DNA of 64,000 nucleotides from Granulicella aggregans (GCF_014203275.1 NZ_JACHIP010000003.1:434001-498000), one strand, 5' to 3'. Positions 46,527 through 56,401 are shown, numbered from the stretch's first letter. The notes: generated by a model from the letters alone, not told the origin. Made by a program: numbers and translations.

Positions 46527-48125
46527 ATGGCTAGACCGATTGTTCTGACGATTCTTGATGGGTGGGGGTATCGCGCGGATACCCATGGAAATGCGATCGC
46601 GCTGGCGCGCAAGCCCGTCTACGACAAGCTGCTGGCGGAGTATCCGAATACGCTGCTTCGTGCGAGTGAGCACTTCGTGGGTCTGCCAGATGGGCAGATG
46701 GGGAACTCCGAAGTGGGACACCTGAATCTCGGCGCGGGGCGGATTGTGCGTATGGATATGACGCGCATCGATACCGCCATCATGACGGGCGAGTTCTTTT
46801 CCGACCCCACCCTGGTGCGGGCGATGGAGCTTGCCGGGCAGAAGGGAAGGGCCCTGCATCTGCTCGGTCTGCTATCGGATGGCGGCGTTCACTCGCACCA
46901 AAGGCACCTATACGCCCTTCTGAAGATGGCTGCGCAGCATAAGCTGACGCGGGTCTTTGTCCATGCGTTTCTGGATGGGCGCGACACCCTGCCTACTGGC
47001 GGGGTTGGATATCTGCAGGAGTTGCAGCAGAAGTTTACGGAGATCGGCGTTGGCCGTCTCGCCAGTGTCAGCGGACGCTATTTCGCGATGGATCGCGACC
47101 TGCGGTGGGAGAAAGAGCTGCAGGCGTTCGATGCGATGGTGACAGGGGCTCCGGCGGGCGGTGTCTACACCGATGCAATCGCACGCGTAAAGGAGTGTTA
47201 CTCGAACGGCGTAACGGATGAGTTTGTGCCGCCGTTTACCTGCGTGGATGCGGCTGGCAAGGCCGTTGGGGCGATTCGCGACGAGGATGTTTGCATCTGC
47301 TTTAACTATCGCGCAGATCGCGTCCGCCAGGTAACGCGTGTCCTGACGCGGAACTCCGGACTGACTGCCGATGCTGGTGCACAACTGCCTAAGGCAGCGG
47401 AACTGGATGCGGAGATTCCGCGAAGCCTTGTGCCACAGGGTCTGCACTATGTCTGCATGACGCAGTACGACAAGAACTTTAAGCTTCCGATTGTCGTTCC
47501 TGCCGAGTCGATGGACAACCTGCTGGCGAACCTGATGGCGCAGGCGAACCTGCGCAACCTGCGTGTGGCGGAGACGGAGAAGTATGCGCACGTGACGTAT
47601 TTCTTCAATGGCGGAATCGAGAAGCCCTTCGGCGGCGAGGATCGCGAGCTGGTCGCATCGCAGAAGGTGGCGACTTATGATCTCGCGCCGGAGATGTCAG
47701 CGGCAGGCATCGCGGATGCCGTTGTGAAGGCAGTCAACGACACAGCCTTCGACGTGATCATCGTGAACTTCGCCAATGCTGACATGGTCGGGCACTCGGG
47801 CAAGATCGAGCCGACGATTCGCGCGGTGGAGACGGTCGATAGTGAGCTAGGGAGAATCTACCAGGCAGTGAAGCAGTATGGCGGCAGTCTGCTGGTGACG
47901 GCGGACCATGGCAACGCGGAGATGCTGATCGACCCCGCAACCGGCGGACCTCATACGGCGCACACGACGAACCCGGTACCGTTTCTGCTGGTCACCGACG
48001 AAAGGGGCGTCAGCGTGCGCGAAGGTGGAAGCTTGCGCGACATTTCGCCGACTATTCTTTCGCTACTGAAGATGGAGCAGCCAGGAGAGATGACGGGCGG
48101 CGATCTGCGGGTCGTCGCTGGTTAG
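46527..48125 (+). CDS. gpmI: 2,3-bisphosphoglycerate-independent phosphoglycerate mutase
   Basis: iPGM interconverts 3- and 2-phosphoglycerate using two Mn2+ ions and a phosphoserine intermediate. The 532-residue protein shows VLTILDGWG at the N-terminus, the serine loop [62 protein letters not shown] and ADMVGHSGK plus VTADHGNAE at the metal site. The ATG at 46527 has GGAG just upstream; a 30-residue extension to 46437 is unsupported. Its stop overlaps the convergent phosphatase stop by 4 bp. Confidence 0.97.
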   Translation: MARPIVLTILDGWGYRADTHGNAIALARKPVYDKLLAEYPNTLLRASEHFVGLPDGQMGNSEVGHLNLGAGRIVRMDMTRIDTAIMTGEFFSDPTLVRAMELAGQKGRALHLLGLLSDGGVHSHQRHLYALLKMAAQHKLTRVFVHAFLDGRDTLPTGGVGYLQELQQKFTEIGVGRLASVSGRYFAMDRDLRWEKELQAFDAMVTGAPAGGVYTDAIARVKECYSNGVTDEFVPPFTCVDAAGKAVGAIRDEDVCICFNYRADRVRQVTRVLTRNSGLTADAGAQLPKAAELDAEIPRSLVPQGLHYVCMTQYDKNFKLPIVVPAESMDNLLANLMAQANLRNLRVAETEKYAHVTYFFNGGIEKPFGGEDRELVASQKVATYDLAPEMSAAGIADAVVKAVNDTAFDVIIVNFANADMVGHSGKIEPTIRAVETVDSELGRIYQAVKQYGGSLLVTADHGNAEMLIDPATGGPHTAHTTNPVPFLLVTDERGVSVREGGSLRDISPTILSLLKMEQPGEMTGGDLRVVAG

Positions 48126-49117
48126 GTCGAGATGATCTGAACGGAGTTATCCGGTCGCTTGGTGAAGGCGTGAACCTGCTGGCCCTGCTCGTTGAGATGG
48201 CGAAGGGTCAGCAGGTCGTGGGTCATCTCGATGTGCGAGAAGCCATAGACCTTTTGCGCGAAGGGTCCGCGCTCGCTGGGCTTGATCTTAAGATTGTAGA
48301 GGTCTGCTCCGCCACCGCCAGACAGGAAGAAGCTGGTGGGATGATTAGCGAACTCGAGATGCTGCAGGTCGTGGTCGTGACCGGCCATGTAGAGATGGAC
48401 GTTGTGCTTTCGAAGCAACGGCTCCCAGTCTTTGATGAGCACGGAGTGGTCTCCGTGTGGACCATCGGAGTAGATGGGATGATGCCCCATGACAACGAGG
48501 AACGGCGTATTGAGCGGCTTTGAAAGCTCCGCTTCGAGCCACACCAACTGCTCGGCCTGCTGGGCTTCGGTAAGCGTGAAGTTGGGATGCTTTGGCTGAT
48601 GACCGGGGATGTTGACGTTGCTGTCGAGCGCGATCACCGTCATGACGGGATTTTTTGCGGGCAGCTCGACGCGGTACCAGAGTGACGGCATCGTCCAGCG
48701 CGTTCCGGGGCGTTTGGCGTAAGCAAGTTCCGCTGCGAGCTTGCTCTCGGGCATCACCTGGTAGTCGTGATTGCCGGGGATGGCGTAGGTCGGGCCGGGA
48801 AAGAGGGAGACCGGATAGGCGTCTTCGAAGTTGCTCTTCCAGCGCGGGCAATCGACACCGCCGGGAAGATCGCCGTACCAGTTGTCGCCGAGCATCAGCA
48901 GAGCCTCAGCATGGAGCGAGTGCTGCCGCGCGTAGTCGCCCATAGCTCGTGCGACGGAAATCTGCGCCGTCGGATCTTCGTAACCCCAATCGCCGACCAC
49001 CAGCAGATGGCGCGCATCTTTGCCCGGCTTTGGTGCCGCAAAGGCGTGTGTTCCGCTCATGGTGGCAAGCGCGCTGAAGGCAAGACTTTGACGGAGAAAC
49101 TGGCGGCGACTGTTCAT
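48122..49117 (-). CDS. Tat-exported metallophosphoesterase (acid phosphatase-like)
   Basis: This 331-residue secreted phosphatase begins with a Tat signal ([17 protein letters not shown]) and a cleavage region near THAFAA. The metallophosphoesterase motifs [35 protein letters not shown] and MAGHDHDLQ match purple-acid-phosphatase-like enzymes with a dinuclear metal site. It may scavenge organic phosphate (inference). The ATG at 49117 is chosen because it starts the Tat signal; a frame to 49177 adds 20 residues. It is 72 bp after recR's stop on the same strand. Confidence 0.9.
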   Translation of the reverse strand: MNSRRQFLRQSLAFSALATMSGTHAFAAPKPGKDARHLLVVGDWGYEDPTAQISVARAMGDYARQHSLHAEALLMLGDNWYGDLPGGVDCPRWKSNFEDAYPVSLFPGPTYAIPGNHDYQVMPESKLAAELAYAKRPGTRWTMPSLWYRVELPAKNPVMTVIALDSNVNIPGHQPKHPNFTLTEAQQAEQLVWLEAELSKPLNTPFLVVMGHHPIYSDGPHGDHSVLIKDWEPLLRKHNVHLYMAGHDHDLQHLEFANHPTSFFLSGGGGADLYNLKIKPSERGPFAQKVYGFSHIEMTHDLLTLRHLNEQGQQVHAFTKRPDNSVQIIST

Positions 49118-49189
49118 TGCTGGGGATGCTCCCGGAGAGAAATTCTGCTGAATCTTTCGGTTTATACCACGGTCCATAACGAGTTTTCG

Positions 49190-49801
49190 TTACAGCGCCC
49201 GACGGTGTTCCATGGCGCGCGACATCGTCACTTCATCGGCGTACTCGATGTCTGAACCCGCAGGAACTCCAGTCGCGATGCGGCTCACCGGAAGCGCTGG
49301 ATTCACTCGGTGAAGTTCATGCGCGATGTAGTTCGCGGTCGCCTCGCCCTCGGTCGTCGGGGATGTCGCCAGAATGATCTCATCGACCTCGGTCAACCCA
49401 TTCGCACGCGTCAGAAGATTCGCGATCCGAAGCTGTTCCGGCCCAACACCATTCACCGGCGAGAGTGTCCCATGCAGCACGTGGTAGACGCCGTTATAGT
49501 TGCGAGTCTTCTCGATGGTGGCAATGTTGGTTGGCTCTTCCAACACACAGATCAAGCGCTGGTTGCGCGTGGGGTTGGAGCAGTAGTTGCAGGGATCGAC
49601 GTCGGTGATGTTGTTGCAGATAGAGCAGAGGCGCAGATGCTTCTTGAGTTGCTCGATCGCGTGGGCGAGGTCGCGGGCGTCTTCATCGCTGGAGCGAAGA
49701 ACGTGGAAGGCCACGCGTTGTGCGGACTTTGTGCCGATCCCGGGGAGCTTGCGAAGCTCTTCGATGAGGCGCGACATGGGTTCGGCGAAGCGGGTGGTCA
49801 T
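49190..49801 (-). CDS. recR: Recombination protein RecR
   Basis: RecR acts with RecO/RecF to load RecA at gaps. The 203-residue protein contains the helix-hairpin-helix region LPGIGTKSAQRVAFHVL, a four-cysteine zinc finger (CSICNNITDVDPCNYC), and a Toprim domain with ICVLEEPTNIATIE, YHVLHGTLSPVNGVGPEQL and ILATSPTTEGEATANYI. The ATG at 49801 overlaps the ybaB stop (TAATG), indicating coupling. This dnaX-ybaB-recR order is the conserved bacterial arrangement. Confidence 0.97.
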   Translation of the reverse strand: MTTRFAEPMSRLIEELRKLPGIGTKSAQRVAFHVLRSSDEDARDLAHAIEQLKKHLRLCSICNNITDVDPCNYCSNPTRNQRLICVLEEPTNIATIEKTRNYNGVYHVLHGTLSPVNGVGPEQLRIANLLTRANGLTEVDEIILATSPTTEGEATANYIAHELHRVNPALPVSRIATGVPAGSDIEYADEVTMSRAMEHRRAL

Positions 49802-50127
49802 TAGTCGGTGAGTCCCGGAAGATTCAACCCGCCCATGAGGCCCTGCATGCTGGACTTCATGGCCTCCTCGGCGCGGCGGCCGCACTCGTTGACGGCGGAG
49901 GTGATCAAGTCTTCGAGTAGCTCGATGTCGGAGCTGGAGCTCCCGAGGACGGTGGGGTCGATCTTGAGCTTCAGCAGTTCCTTCTTGCCGTTCATGCGGG
50001 CGGTCACGATGCCGCCGCCGGTTGACACTTCGACGACAGTCTCCGAGAGCTTGCGCTCCATCTCGGCCTGCATCTGCTTAGCCTGGCCCATCATGTCTTT
50101 CATCTTTGCGAGATCGGAGAAGTTCAT
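49801..50127 (-). CDS. YbaB/EbfC nucleoid-associated protein
   Basis: This 108-residue DNA-binding protein has the YbaB signature: a long N-terminal helix (MKDMMGQAKQMQAEMERKL), a beta-rich centre (VEVSTGGGIVTARMNGKKEL) and a C-terminal helix (LEDLITSAVNECGRRAEEAM). It forms tweezer-like dimers that coat DNA. It starts 13 bp after the dnaX stop and overlaps recR, so the three genes are one operon. Confidence 0.95.
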   Translation of the reverse strand: MNFSDLAKMKDMMGQAKQMQAEMERKLSETVVEVSTGGGIVTARMNGKKELLKLKIDPTVLGSSSSDIELLEDLITSAVNECGRRAEEAMKSSMQGLMGGLNLPGLTD

Positions 50128-50140
50128 TTGGAGCTCCTGC

Positions 50141-52225
50141 TTATTCGTTGGGCGTTAAGTCGATGACGTTGCGAATCTCGGCGTTGAAGAGGCGCTGCGC
50201 CTCCTGGACAATTGGATGCTCCATGGCGCGCGCCTGCGCTGAGCCTGATGCTGCGGCACGGGGTTTCTTGGTGGCAGCGGCTTTGGCGGCGGTGGTGGTT
50301 GGGAGCAGGGTAACGGTCACGCCCGGCGAAACAGCCTGGATCGCCAGTCGAATGATCTTTTCAGCCTCGGCGTTGATGACCATGGGCAGCATGGTCTTCG
50401 AGAGCTGCGTCTGCACGGTGAGGGTCTTGCCGGTGAGGCTAAGGTCGGAGTCCACGATGGCATCGGCGGCAGTGGTCTGGCTGCGCGCGGCCATCAGGGC
50501 GTCCACGGCTGCCTGTTGGAGGTGGTCGGTGTCTACAGAAGAACTCGCCGCCGCTGGTTGCATTGCGGGGGCGAGTTCAGAGACTGGAACAACGACAGGT
50601 GGATCGGACTCGACGACCGTCGCCGCAGCGTAGATGTCGGGAAGGACCTCGCGGTTTGGAGTTGCAGCAGTTGGCTCTGGCGCAGCTTCTTGAACTGGAA
50701 CAGCGGTCTTTGGAGATGTCTCCCGCATCTCAGAGTAGAAATGTGGGGCATCCGGCTCAGCCGGAGCGAGTGTCGCGGTGGTGACGGAGGCCTTGAGCGG
50801 CTCTGGTGCGGGCGCGGCGGCCTTGGGCGCAGTCGCAACGGGAGGCAAAGCTGGCGGCTGAGGAAGGATAGGCGGCGGTGGAGGAGGCGCAACAGGAGCG
50901 GCGGCGCGAGGGCTTGCTTGCATGGGCGCGAAGGCGGGAGAAGAGCGAACCGATGCGGATGGGCTGGATGTTGTGGAGGGCTTTGCGGCGCCAGAAGATG
51001 GCGGACGAGTAGATGTTGCGGCTGCAGCCGGGGTTGCGCTGAACTTGCTGAGGACTTCTTCAATGGGCAGCAGCCGACGCAGATGGACGAGCTTCAACAG
51101 GCCCAATTCAAAGTGGAAACGCTGCTCTTGGCGATAGCCAAGCTCGTCAAAGGTGCGGAGCATGGTCTGGAGGAAGCGCGTCAACTCTTCTTCCGAGAAG
51201 AGCGATGCCGAGCGGGCGGCGCGTCGCTGCTCGTCGGGCGATATCTGTAGCAATTCGGCTGCAGGGCCGTCGAGGTTCGAGCCGTCAGGGTTCAGGTTCG
51301 AGATCTTCGCGATGACGCAGTTGCGCAGGTAGCGGACGCACTGCCGGGCAAGCTGTGCGGGTGAGTTTCCAGCGTCGAGAAGCTGGTTGGCGACGGTGAT
51401 GACTTCCGCCGATTGATTCGCGTCGACGGCTTCCAGAATACGCTCGAAGACCGCATTAGGAACGGTGCCCATGAGCTCGCGAATCTGCGAGGCATCGAGG
51501 CGGGCGACGCCGTCTTCCGTGGGCGCGCTGGCAATGGCCTGATCCATGATGGAGAGCGCATCGCGCATGGAGCCGTCGCCTGCCTCCGCAAGCAGGGCGA
51601 GGGCTGCATCGTCGGCGTGGATGCCCTCCTGCGTGGCGATGGAACGGAGCTGGCCGAGGATGTCGACGAGTTTAACGGCGTGAAAGCTGAAGTGCTGGCA
51701 GCGCGAGCGGACGGTCTGTGGGATGTCCTCAGGCTGCGTCGTCGCCATCATGAAGACGATGTGGTCTGGTGGCTCTTCGAGTGTCTTCAGGAGCGCGTTG
51801 AAGGCCGCGTCGGTGATCTGATGGGCCTCGTCGAGGATGTAGATCTTGTACTTGTCTCGCGATGGCCTATAGCGGGCGGCGTCGCGGAGTTCGCGGATCT
51901 CGTCGATGCCGCGGTTGGTGGCGGCGTCGATCTCGATCACGTCGACGGCGTTTCCCGCACGGATCTCGGTGCAGGACTCGCAGACTTCGCAGGGCTCGGC
52001 GTTGGGGCGAATCTCGCTGCCAATGGTGTTGCGGCAGTTGAGCGCCATGGCCAGGATGCGGGCGATGGTGGTCTTGCCGATGCCGCGATGACCCGAGAAG
52101 ATGTAGCCGTGGGCGATGCGCTGCTGGGTCAGCGCATTCATGATGGTGACGGTAACGTGGTCCTGGCCGACTACATCGGCAAAGCGTTGGGGACGGTACT
52201 TGCGGGCGAGAACTTGGTAGGCCAC
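50141..52225 (-). CDS. dnaX: DNA polymerase III subunits gamma and tau
   Basis: This 694-residue clamp-loader ATPase has domains I-III in the first about 360 residues. Walker A GHRGIGKTTIARI, the zinc module CEVCESCTEI, IYILDEAHQIT and the sensor QTVRSRCQHFSF are all present. A long Ala/Pro-rich linker (about 395-570) follows, then a C-terminal domain that contacts polymerase and helicase. The start is GTG 52225 (MAYQVLARKYRP). I saw no obvious A-rich slippery site, so the gamma form, if any, would need another route. A SET-domain gene lies 49 bp upstream on the same strand. Confidence 0.97.
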   Translation of the reverse strand: MAYQVLARKYRPQRFADVVGQDHVTVTIMNALTQQRIAHGYIFSGHRGIGKTTIARILAMALNCRNTIGSEIRPNAEPCEVCESCTEIRAGNAVDVIEIDAATNRGIDEIRELRDAARYRPSRDKYKIYILDEAHQITDAAFNALLKTLEEPPDHIVFMMATTQPEDIPQTVRSRCQHFSFHAVKLVDILGQLRSIATQEGIHADDAALALLAEAGDGSMRDALSIMDQAIASAPTEDGVARLDASQIRELMGTVPNAVFERILEAVDANQSAEVITVANQLLDAGNSPAQLARQCVRYLRNCVIAKISNLNPDGSNLDGPAAELLQISPDEQRRAARSASLFSEEELTRFLQTMLRTFDELGYRQEQRFHFELGLLKLVHLRRLLPIEEVLSKFSATPAAAATSTRPPSSGAAKPSTTSSPSASVRSSPAFAPMQASPRAAAPVAPPPPPPILPQPPALPPVATAPKAAAPAPEPLKASVTTATLAPAEPDAPHFYSEMRETSPKTAVPVQEAAPEPTAATPNREVLPDIYAAATVVESDPPVVVPVSELAPAMQPAAASSSVDTDHLQQAAVDALMAARSQTTAADAIVDSDLSLTGKTLTVQTQLSKTMLPMVINAEAEKIIRLAIQAVSPGVTVTLLPTTTAAKAAATKKPRAAASGSAQARAMEHPIVQEAQRLFNAEIRNVIDLTPNE

Positions 52226-52274
52226 AAATTTATTGTATTCGGTGGCGGTGTGGGAGACATTTGTGCCCCGCGCC

Positions 52275-52736
52275 TTACTTCTTGACGGCTTTCTCCGCCG
52301 TCTTCGCCAGCTTCCTCCTTCGCTTCAGCTCCAGATCCGAGAACATTGTCCCCCGGCAGTTCTTCGAGCCGCAGTAGCAGTCCTGGCTGTCGTCGTCCGA
52401 GTCATACAGGTTGTACTCGTAGAGGAGTTCCTCGCCGGCAGCGATGTCGCGGATCGCGTTGACGTAGATGTGACCGTCTTCCTCAATCGTCTCGCAATTT
52501 GGGCTACAGGAGTGGTTGACGAACATACCGGTACCGAAGCCGTCGATGACCATGTCCTTGTCGCCGTAGCCAAAGAGATAGGTGACCATCCGGTCCTGGT
52601 AGAGATCGTCGGCGGCCTCTTTCGTCAGGCGCGGGCCGTCATATTCACAGACGCGAGCACCGTTCTTGATAGCGCGCATGGTGTAACAGCCAGCAGCGTG
52701 AATGGACGAGGAACGAATGATGAGGCCTGGAAGCAT
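52275..52736 (-). CDS. SET-domain protein (putative protein lysine methyltransferase)
   Basis: This 153-residue protein has a compact SET domain: an AAGCYTMRAIKNG start, the S-adenosylmethionine/knot motif FVNHSCSPNCE (72-82), catalytic tyrosines in LLYEYNLYD (104-112), and a post-SET CYCGSKNCRG (120-129) whose C120, C122 and C127 with C81 could bind zinc. The C-terminus is lysine/arginine-rich. SET domains usually methylate lysines; a bacterial target cannot be told from sequence. The ATG at 52736 is used. It precedes dnaX on the same strand by 49 bp and may share its transcript. Confidence 0.88.
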   Translation of the reverse strand: MLPGLIIRSSSIHAAGCYTMRAIKNGARVCEYDGPRLTKEAADDLYQDRMVTYLFGYGDKDMVIDGFGTGMFVNHSCSPNCETIEEDGHIYVNAIRDIAAGEELLYEYNLYDSDDDSQDCYCGSKNCRGTMFSDLELKRRRKLAKTAEKAVKK

Positions 52737-52896
52737 GACGTTTCGGTGTCCGATCGAGTCAGATAGCGGTGCGGTGTAGCGATGAAGCAGAGGGCGTTTC
52801 TCGAACTATAGCAAAGGTCGTAAGAGACACTTTGGGGCGGCCGGAACGGTTCGTTCAGAAAGCATTGCAGGGGACGGAGCGGGTAAACTTATTTTG

Positions 52897-53853
52897 ATGG
52901 AGATTCGGTTCGGAATTCGTCTTGCGCTAGCCTGCGGTCTCCTCGCGGGCGTGCCGTTGACGGCTCGAGCGCAGACCTACACCCCGCCCCCGCCGCCGCT
53001 CACGACGCTGCCACCATGTCCTCTGGGTAAGGATGGCAAGCCGGTAAAGCCGACGAAAAAGAACGATTGCGATCCGACCATCTACCCTCAGGAGAAGGTA
53101 AAGACCAGCAAGAAATCGGCGGATGAGGCCGTTCCAGCGGCGACTCCAGCCAACTCCACCCCGGCGGCTCAACAGTTTCCGTTCCCCGGCGAACAACAGC
53201 CGAAGCCCAGCGAGACGCCTGCAGCACAGGCCTTTCCGTTTCCCGGCTCCGACAGTGTCGAGCACAAGCCGGGAGACGCAGACGTTCAGCATGATCCCGC
53301 TGCGGAGAAGAAGGCTGCGGACACTCCTGCCGGTAAGGCTTTCCCCTTTCCTGGCGGCTCGACAGCCGACATGCCGACCGATCCCGACATGCCTGCGCCA
53401 GCGAAACAGCCCGAAGACCAGGCGCCATCATCAAGCTCCTCCTCTTCGTCCTCTGACGCCGACACCATTCCGGGCTCGACCGTGCCCGCAGACTCCGCTG
53501 ACGCCCCCGGTCCCAAGGGCCAATACGATGACGATAAGAGCTCGGCACCGAAGCTAAAAGAGAAGCGTAAGAAAGCTCCTCCGCCCCAGACCGACACAGA
53601 ACGCGTCGACGAAGACCTGAGCGTGGCAAAGTACTACGGACAGAGCGGCAACAAGATGGGAGCCTATCTCCGTGCCAAAGACGCTGTGAAGATCCAGCCG
53701 GAGTATCCGGAGGCGCATTTTGTTCTAGGCGACGCCGCGCAAAAGCTAGGCAAGAAGGACGAAGCTCTGGCCGAGTTCACCACGTACCTCAAGTTGGCTC
53801 CCGACGGAGAGCGGGCGAAGGCAGCGGAGAAGGCACTCGACGGCCTGCGCTAG
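52897..53853 (+). CDS. Secreted low-complexity protein with FPFPG repeats and TPRs
   Basis: This 318-residue exported protein has a signal peptide ending TARAQ. A Pro/Ala/Ser-rich middle contains three copies of FPFPG (94-98, 113-117, 149-153), each about eight residues after a TPA-type segment, and a nine-serine run at 178-186. The last 85 residues form TPR helices (SVAKYYGQSGNKMGAYLRA, EAHFVLGDAAQKLGKKDEAL). The middle is probably disordered and could bind partners or cell-wall polymers (inference). The ATG at 52897 is chosen over a TTG one codon earlier. Confidence 0.8.
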   Translation: MEIRFGIRLALACGLLAGVPLTARAQTYTPPPPPLTTLPPCPLGKDGKPVKPTKKNDCDPTIYPQEKVKTSKKSADEAVPAATPANSTPAAQQFPFPGEQQPKPSETPAAQAFPFPGSDSVEHKPGDADVQHDPAAEKKAADTPAGKAFPFPGGSTADMPTDPDMPAPAKQPEDQAPSSSSSSSSSDADTIPGSTVPADSADAPGPKGQYDDDKSSAPKLKEKRKKAPPPQTDTERVDEDLSVAKYYGQSGNKMGAYLRAKDAVKIQPEYPEAHFVLGDAAQKLGKKDEALAEFTTYLKLAPDGERAKAAEKALDGLR

Positions 53854-53961
53854 CTCTGTTCAGGCAATCAACCCTGGGACGACCGTTCAAGGTATCTCCG
53901 GACGCTCGGGCTTTACCGCGCGGTTTCTCGATTCACCCTTCCGGAGTAGATTTAAACGACC

Positions 53962-54492
53962 ATGAAGGATGAACTGGAGTTGCTGCGAGAAGAGTTGGAG
54001 CTTGCCCTGGGCGGACTCGACAGCAGCCAGACGCAACTTCGACCCGCAGCCACTCCGGATAAATGGAGCATCCAGCAGATCGTCGGCCACTTGCTGCGGA
54101 CCTACGCTGCCACCGAGAAGGCGATGGAAGCGAGGATCTTGAAGGGGCTGCCGACCAAGGCGAAGGTGACCCCGATGCAATGGGCCGCACAGTGTCTCGT
54201 GCTCGGGGTCGGATACTTTCCAAGTGGCCGCATCGCTCCCGAGATAGTATGTGCTCCCCTCGGCGAAGAGGCTGCACCGGCTGGAATTCTCATCAACCAA
54301 CTCGGACTGGCGCTCTCAGCGATGAACAGGAAGTTGGCAGCCGCTGAGGCTTTGTTCGGAAGCAGACACAGGGCGGTCAATCATATGGCCCTCGGTCCGC
54401 TGAACTTCGCCCAATGGTCGAAGTTTCACCTCACGCATGGTCGTCATCACATAAAACAGATCGTCGCCATCCGAAGGCAGCATGGAGTTTGA
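53962..54492 (+). CDS. DinB-family (four-helix bundle) protein
   Basis: This 176-residue protein matches the DinB/DUF1569 helical bundle: PDKWSIQQIVGHLLRTYAATEKAM near residues 32-55 and FHLTHGRHHIKQIVAIRRQ at the C-terminus. Histidines (VGHLL, and HGRHH near the end) probably form a metal site. Members of the superfamily include bacillithiol or mycothiol-dependent transferases, but no substrate is indicated here. The ATG at 53962 has only a weak ribosome-binding site, GGAG being 17 bases upstream. Confidence 0.82.
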   Translation: MKDELELLREELELALGGLDSSQTQLRPAATPDKWSIQQIVGHLLRTYAATEKAMEARILKGLPTKAKVTPMQWAAQCLVLGVGYFPSGRIAPEIVCAPLGEEAAPAGILINQLGLALSAMNRKLAAAEALFGSRHRAVNHMALGPLNFAQWSKFHLTHGRHHIKQIVAIRRQHGV

Positions 54493-54515
54493 AGGCGTGC
54501 GGTGACGATACAGGG

Positions 54516-54956
54516 TTACTGGATGGGGTCGGTGTCTGACCCACTATCTGGTTCACGATCCAGATCTTCTTCCACTCGAAGATAGCGGCGCATATAACGC
54601 AGCGGCTCCTCGGCCACGGCAAGCTCCTGCAGGTGGTATCGCCAGACATCTTCGCGGGCGGATCGCCTGATGTAGGACTTGCGCTTCACCGTACCGATGC
54701 TGCCGTCGGGCATCTTACGCTGGAAGGTCTGTTTGGGTACCTGAAAGGTGATGGTCTCGCCGGCCTTCCAGAAGTTCGACGCGAACTCATGCGAGAAGAG
54801 CAGGACGTAGTAGCGCCGCTCCATCGCCAACTCCGTAATGGATGTGTCTGCGTCAACCCACGGGCGCCCCAGCTTGCTGGTGTACCACTTGCGGAACTCG
54901 AACCCGTTTGCCCGTGCCTGGCCGACCAACAACCGAATCAGTTCGATCTTCGTCAT
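54516..54956 (-). CDS. Hypothetical protein, conserved-looking, function unknown
   Basis: This 146-residue protein has no signal peptide or membrane segment. It looks protein-like: helical start MTKIELIRLLVGQARANGFEF, then alternating hydrophobic strands (RRYYVLLFSHEFASNFWK) and an acidic tail (EEDLDREPDSGSDTD). I do not recognise a domain. It is convergent with the DinB gene (23-bp gap) and divergent from the TPR gene at 55075. No alternative start nearby looks better than the ATG at 54956. Confidence 0.65.
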   Translation of the reverse strand: MTKIELIRLLVGQARANGFEFRKWYTSKLGRPWVDADTSITELAMERRYYVLLFSHEFASNFWKAGETITFQVPKQTFQRKMPDGSIGTVKRKSYIRRSAREDVWRYHLQELAVAEEPLRYMRRYLRVEEDLDREPDSGSDTDPIQ

Positions 54957-55074
54957 AGGGAGTAGAGGCTCCTGATGCGGGATGATCGTGAAGAACTTGA
55001 GGGGTCCAGGGGAACGGTATAGTCATTAGCGAGGTTGCTGCGACCCCGGGAGAGTAGAGTACGTCATTCGGACT

Positions 55075-56313
55075 ATGAAGAATATAAAGATTATGGGCCA
55101 CAGGTTGGGGAAGTTTACCGCGGGGGCCTTCGTACTTTTTCTGCTGGCAATGACCGTCCGAACCTCGGGCGCGGCTGATCTGCACACCGACCCGCTGAAC
55201 CTGGACCCCATGGTCCGGGATGGGTTTCAACACTTCTACAATCTGGACTATGACGGCTCGCTGCAGCGTTTTGAGACGGTGTTGAAGGCGCATCCTCAGG
55301 ACCCCATGGCGATGGGTTACGTCTTGACCGTAGTGATCTTCCGCGAGCTCTACCATCAGGACCTGTTGGACACGACCTACTACGCTCACGACAGCTTTCT
55401 GAGTTCCAAGCGGAATGTCGACGTGCCCGCGGCGACGCGGCAGCAGATCGAGGATCTGACCGATAGCGTGGATCGCATCTGCGACCAACGGATCAAGAAC
55501 AACTCGCGCGACAAGGACGCCTACTTTGCACGGGGCTATGCGAAAGGGCTGCACGCGGCGTTCATCACGTTGGTCGATCACAGCTTTGCCGGCGCAGCGC
55601 GGCAGGGCTACGCGGCCAGAAGCGACAGCGAACAGGCACTGAAGATCGACCCGGAGTATGCCGACGCCAAGATGGCCGTCGGCATCCAGCAGTTCGCGGT
55701 AGCGAGCCTGCCGCGACTGGTGCGGCTGATGGTGGGTATCGTCGGTGTCGGCGGGAATAAGGAAAAGGGCCTGGATATGTTGCGCGACGCAGCAGCGCAC
55801 GGGTACGTGACCAATGTCAGCTCGCGGACGGTGCTCTCGCTCTTCCTTCGGCACGACGCGAGGTATCAGGAAGCGATCGTGGTGCAGCACGGACTTGCCG
55901 AAGAGTTTCCGCATGACTACCTCTTCCGGCTTGAAGAGGCCAACCTGACCAAGGATGCGGGGAATGGCCCCGGAGCGATCGCCATCTATAAGCAGGTTCT
56001 TAGCGATGCGCAGAAGCCGGGGTACTTTGCCGATGCAAGGCTGCAGATGGTGTGGTTTGGGCTGGCAGATACCGAACGTGGGCAGAACGACATCTTCGAC
56101 GCAGCGAACGACTATGTGAACGCCGCCCAGCAGCCAAAGTGCAGCGACTGGCTGAGGAAGCGCGCGCAGTTGAATGCCGGAGAGATGTTCGATCTGCTCC
56201 ATAAGCGCGACCGTGCCATCCAGCTCTACCAGATGGCAGCGGCCGGAGGCGGCGATCAGTCCCAGGCCGACACCGCTCGCAAGTATCTGAAGGAGCCCTA
56301 CGCGGGCAAGTAA
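55075..56313 (+). CDS. Secreted TPR-like protein
   Basis: This 412-residue protein has a signal peptide (LGKFTAGAFVLFLLAMTVRT, likely cleaved near TSGAAD) and then helical repeats: FQHFYNLDYDGSLQRFETVL, ARSDSEQALKIDPEYADAKM, AIVVQHGLAEEFPHDYLFRL and AIQLYQMAAAGG. I do not recognise a catalytic domain, so it is probably a periplasmic scaffold. An 8-bp hairpin follows the stop at 56325-56345. The next gene, encoding a PspC protein, is 88 bp downstream on the same strand. Confidence 0.82.
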   Translation: MKNIKIMGHRLGKFTAGAFVLFLLAMTVRTSGAADLHTDPLNLDPMVRDGFQHFYNLDYDGSLQRFETVLKAHPQDPMAMGYVLTVVIFRELYHQDLLDTTYYAHDSFLSSKRNVDVPAATRQQIEDLTDSVDRICDQRIKNNSRDKDAYFARGYAKGLHAAFITLVDHSFAGAARQGYAARSDSEQALKIDPEYADAKMAVGIQQFAVASLPRLVRLMVGIVGVGGNKEKGLDMLRDAAAHGYVTNVSSRTVLSLFLRHDARYQEAIVVQHGLAEEFPHDYLFRLEEANLTKDAGNGPGAIAIYKQVLSDAQKPGYFADARLQMVWFGLADTERGQNDIFDAANDYVNAAQQPKCSDWLRKRAQLNAGEMFDLLHKRDRAIQLYQMAAAGGGDQSQADTARKYLKEPYAGK

Positions 56314-56324
56314 AGCGGGAGCAG

Positions 56325-56345
56325 GGAACGGCGGCTGGCCGTTCC
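56325..56345. terminator. Hairpin after the TPR gene
   Basis: GGAACGGC (56325-56332) pairs with GCCGTTCC (56338-56345) around GGCTG, 12 bp after the stop. There is no proper T-run, so termination may be partial. Confidence 0.5.
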
Positions 56346-56401
56346 GCGTATCTTCCTGCGATGCCGACGATATGGCAGAATAGGGAATTCCGAGGTGACG
56401 T

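Noticed and set aside
50141..52225. Programmed frameshift site in dnaX
   Set aside because: I scanned the gene for an A-rich slippery heptamer followed by a stem and found no convincing candidate; not excluded.
53428..53454. Serine-codon run as microsatellite or CRISPR-like repeat
   Set aside because: It is an in-frame serine run in a secreted low-complexity region with mixed codons and no spacer-repeat structure.
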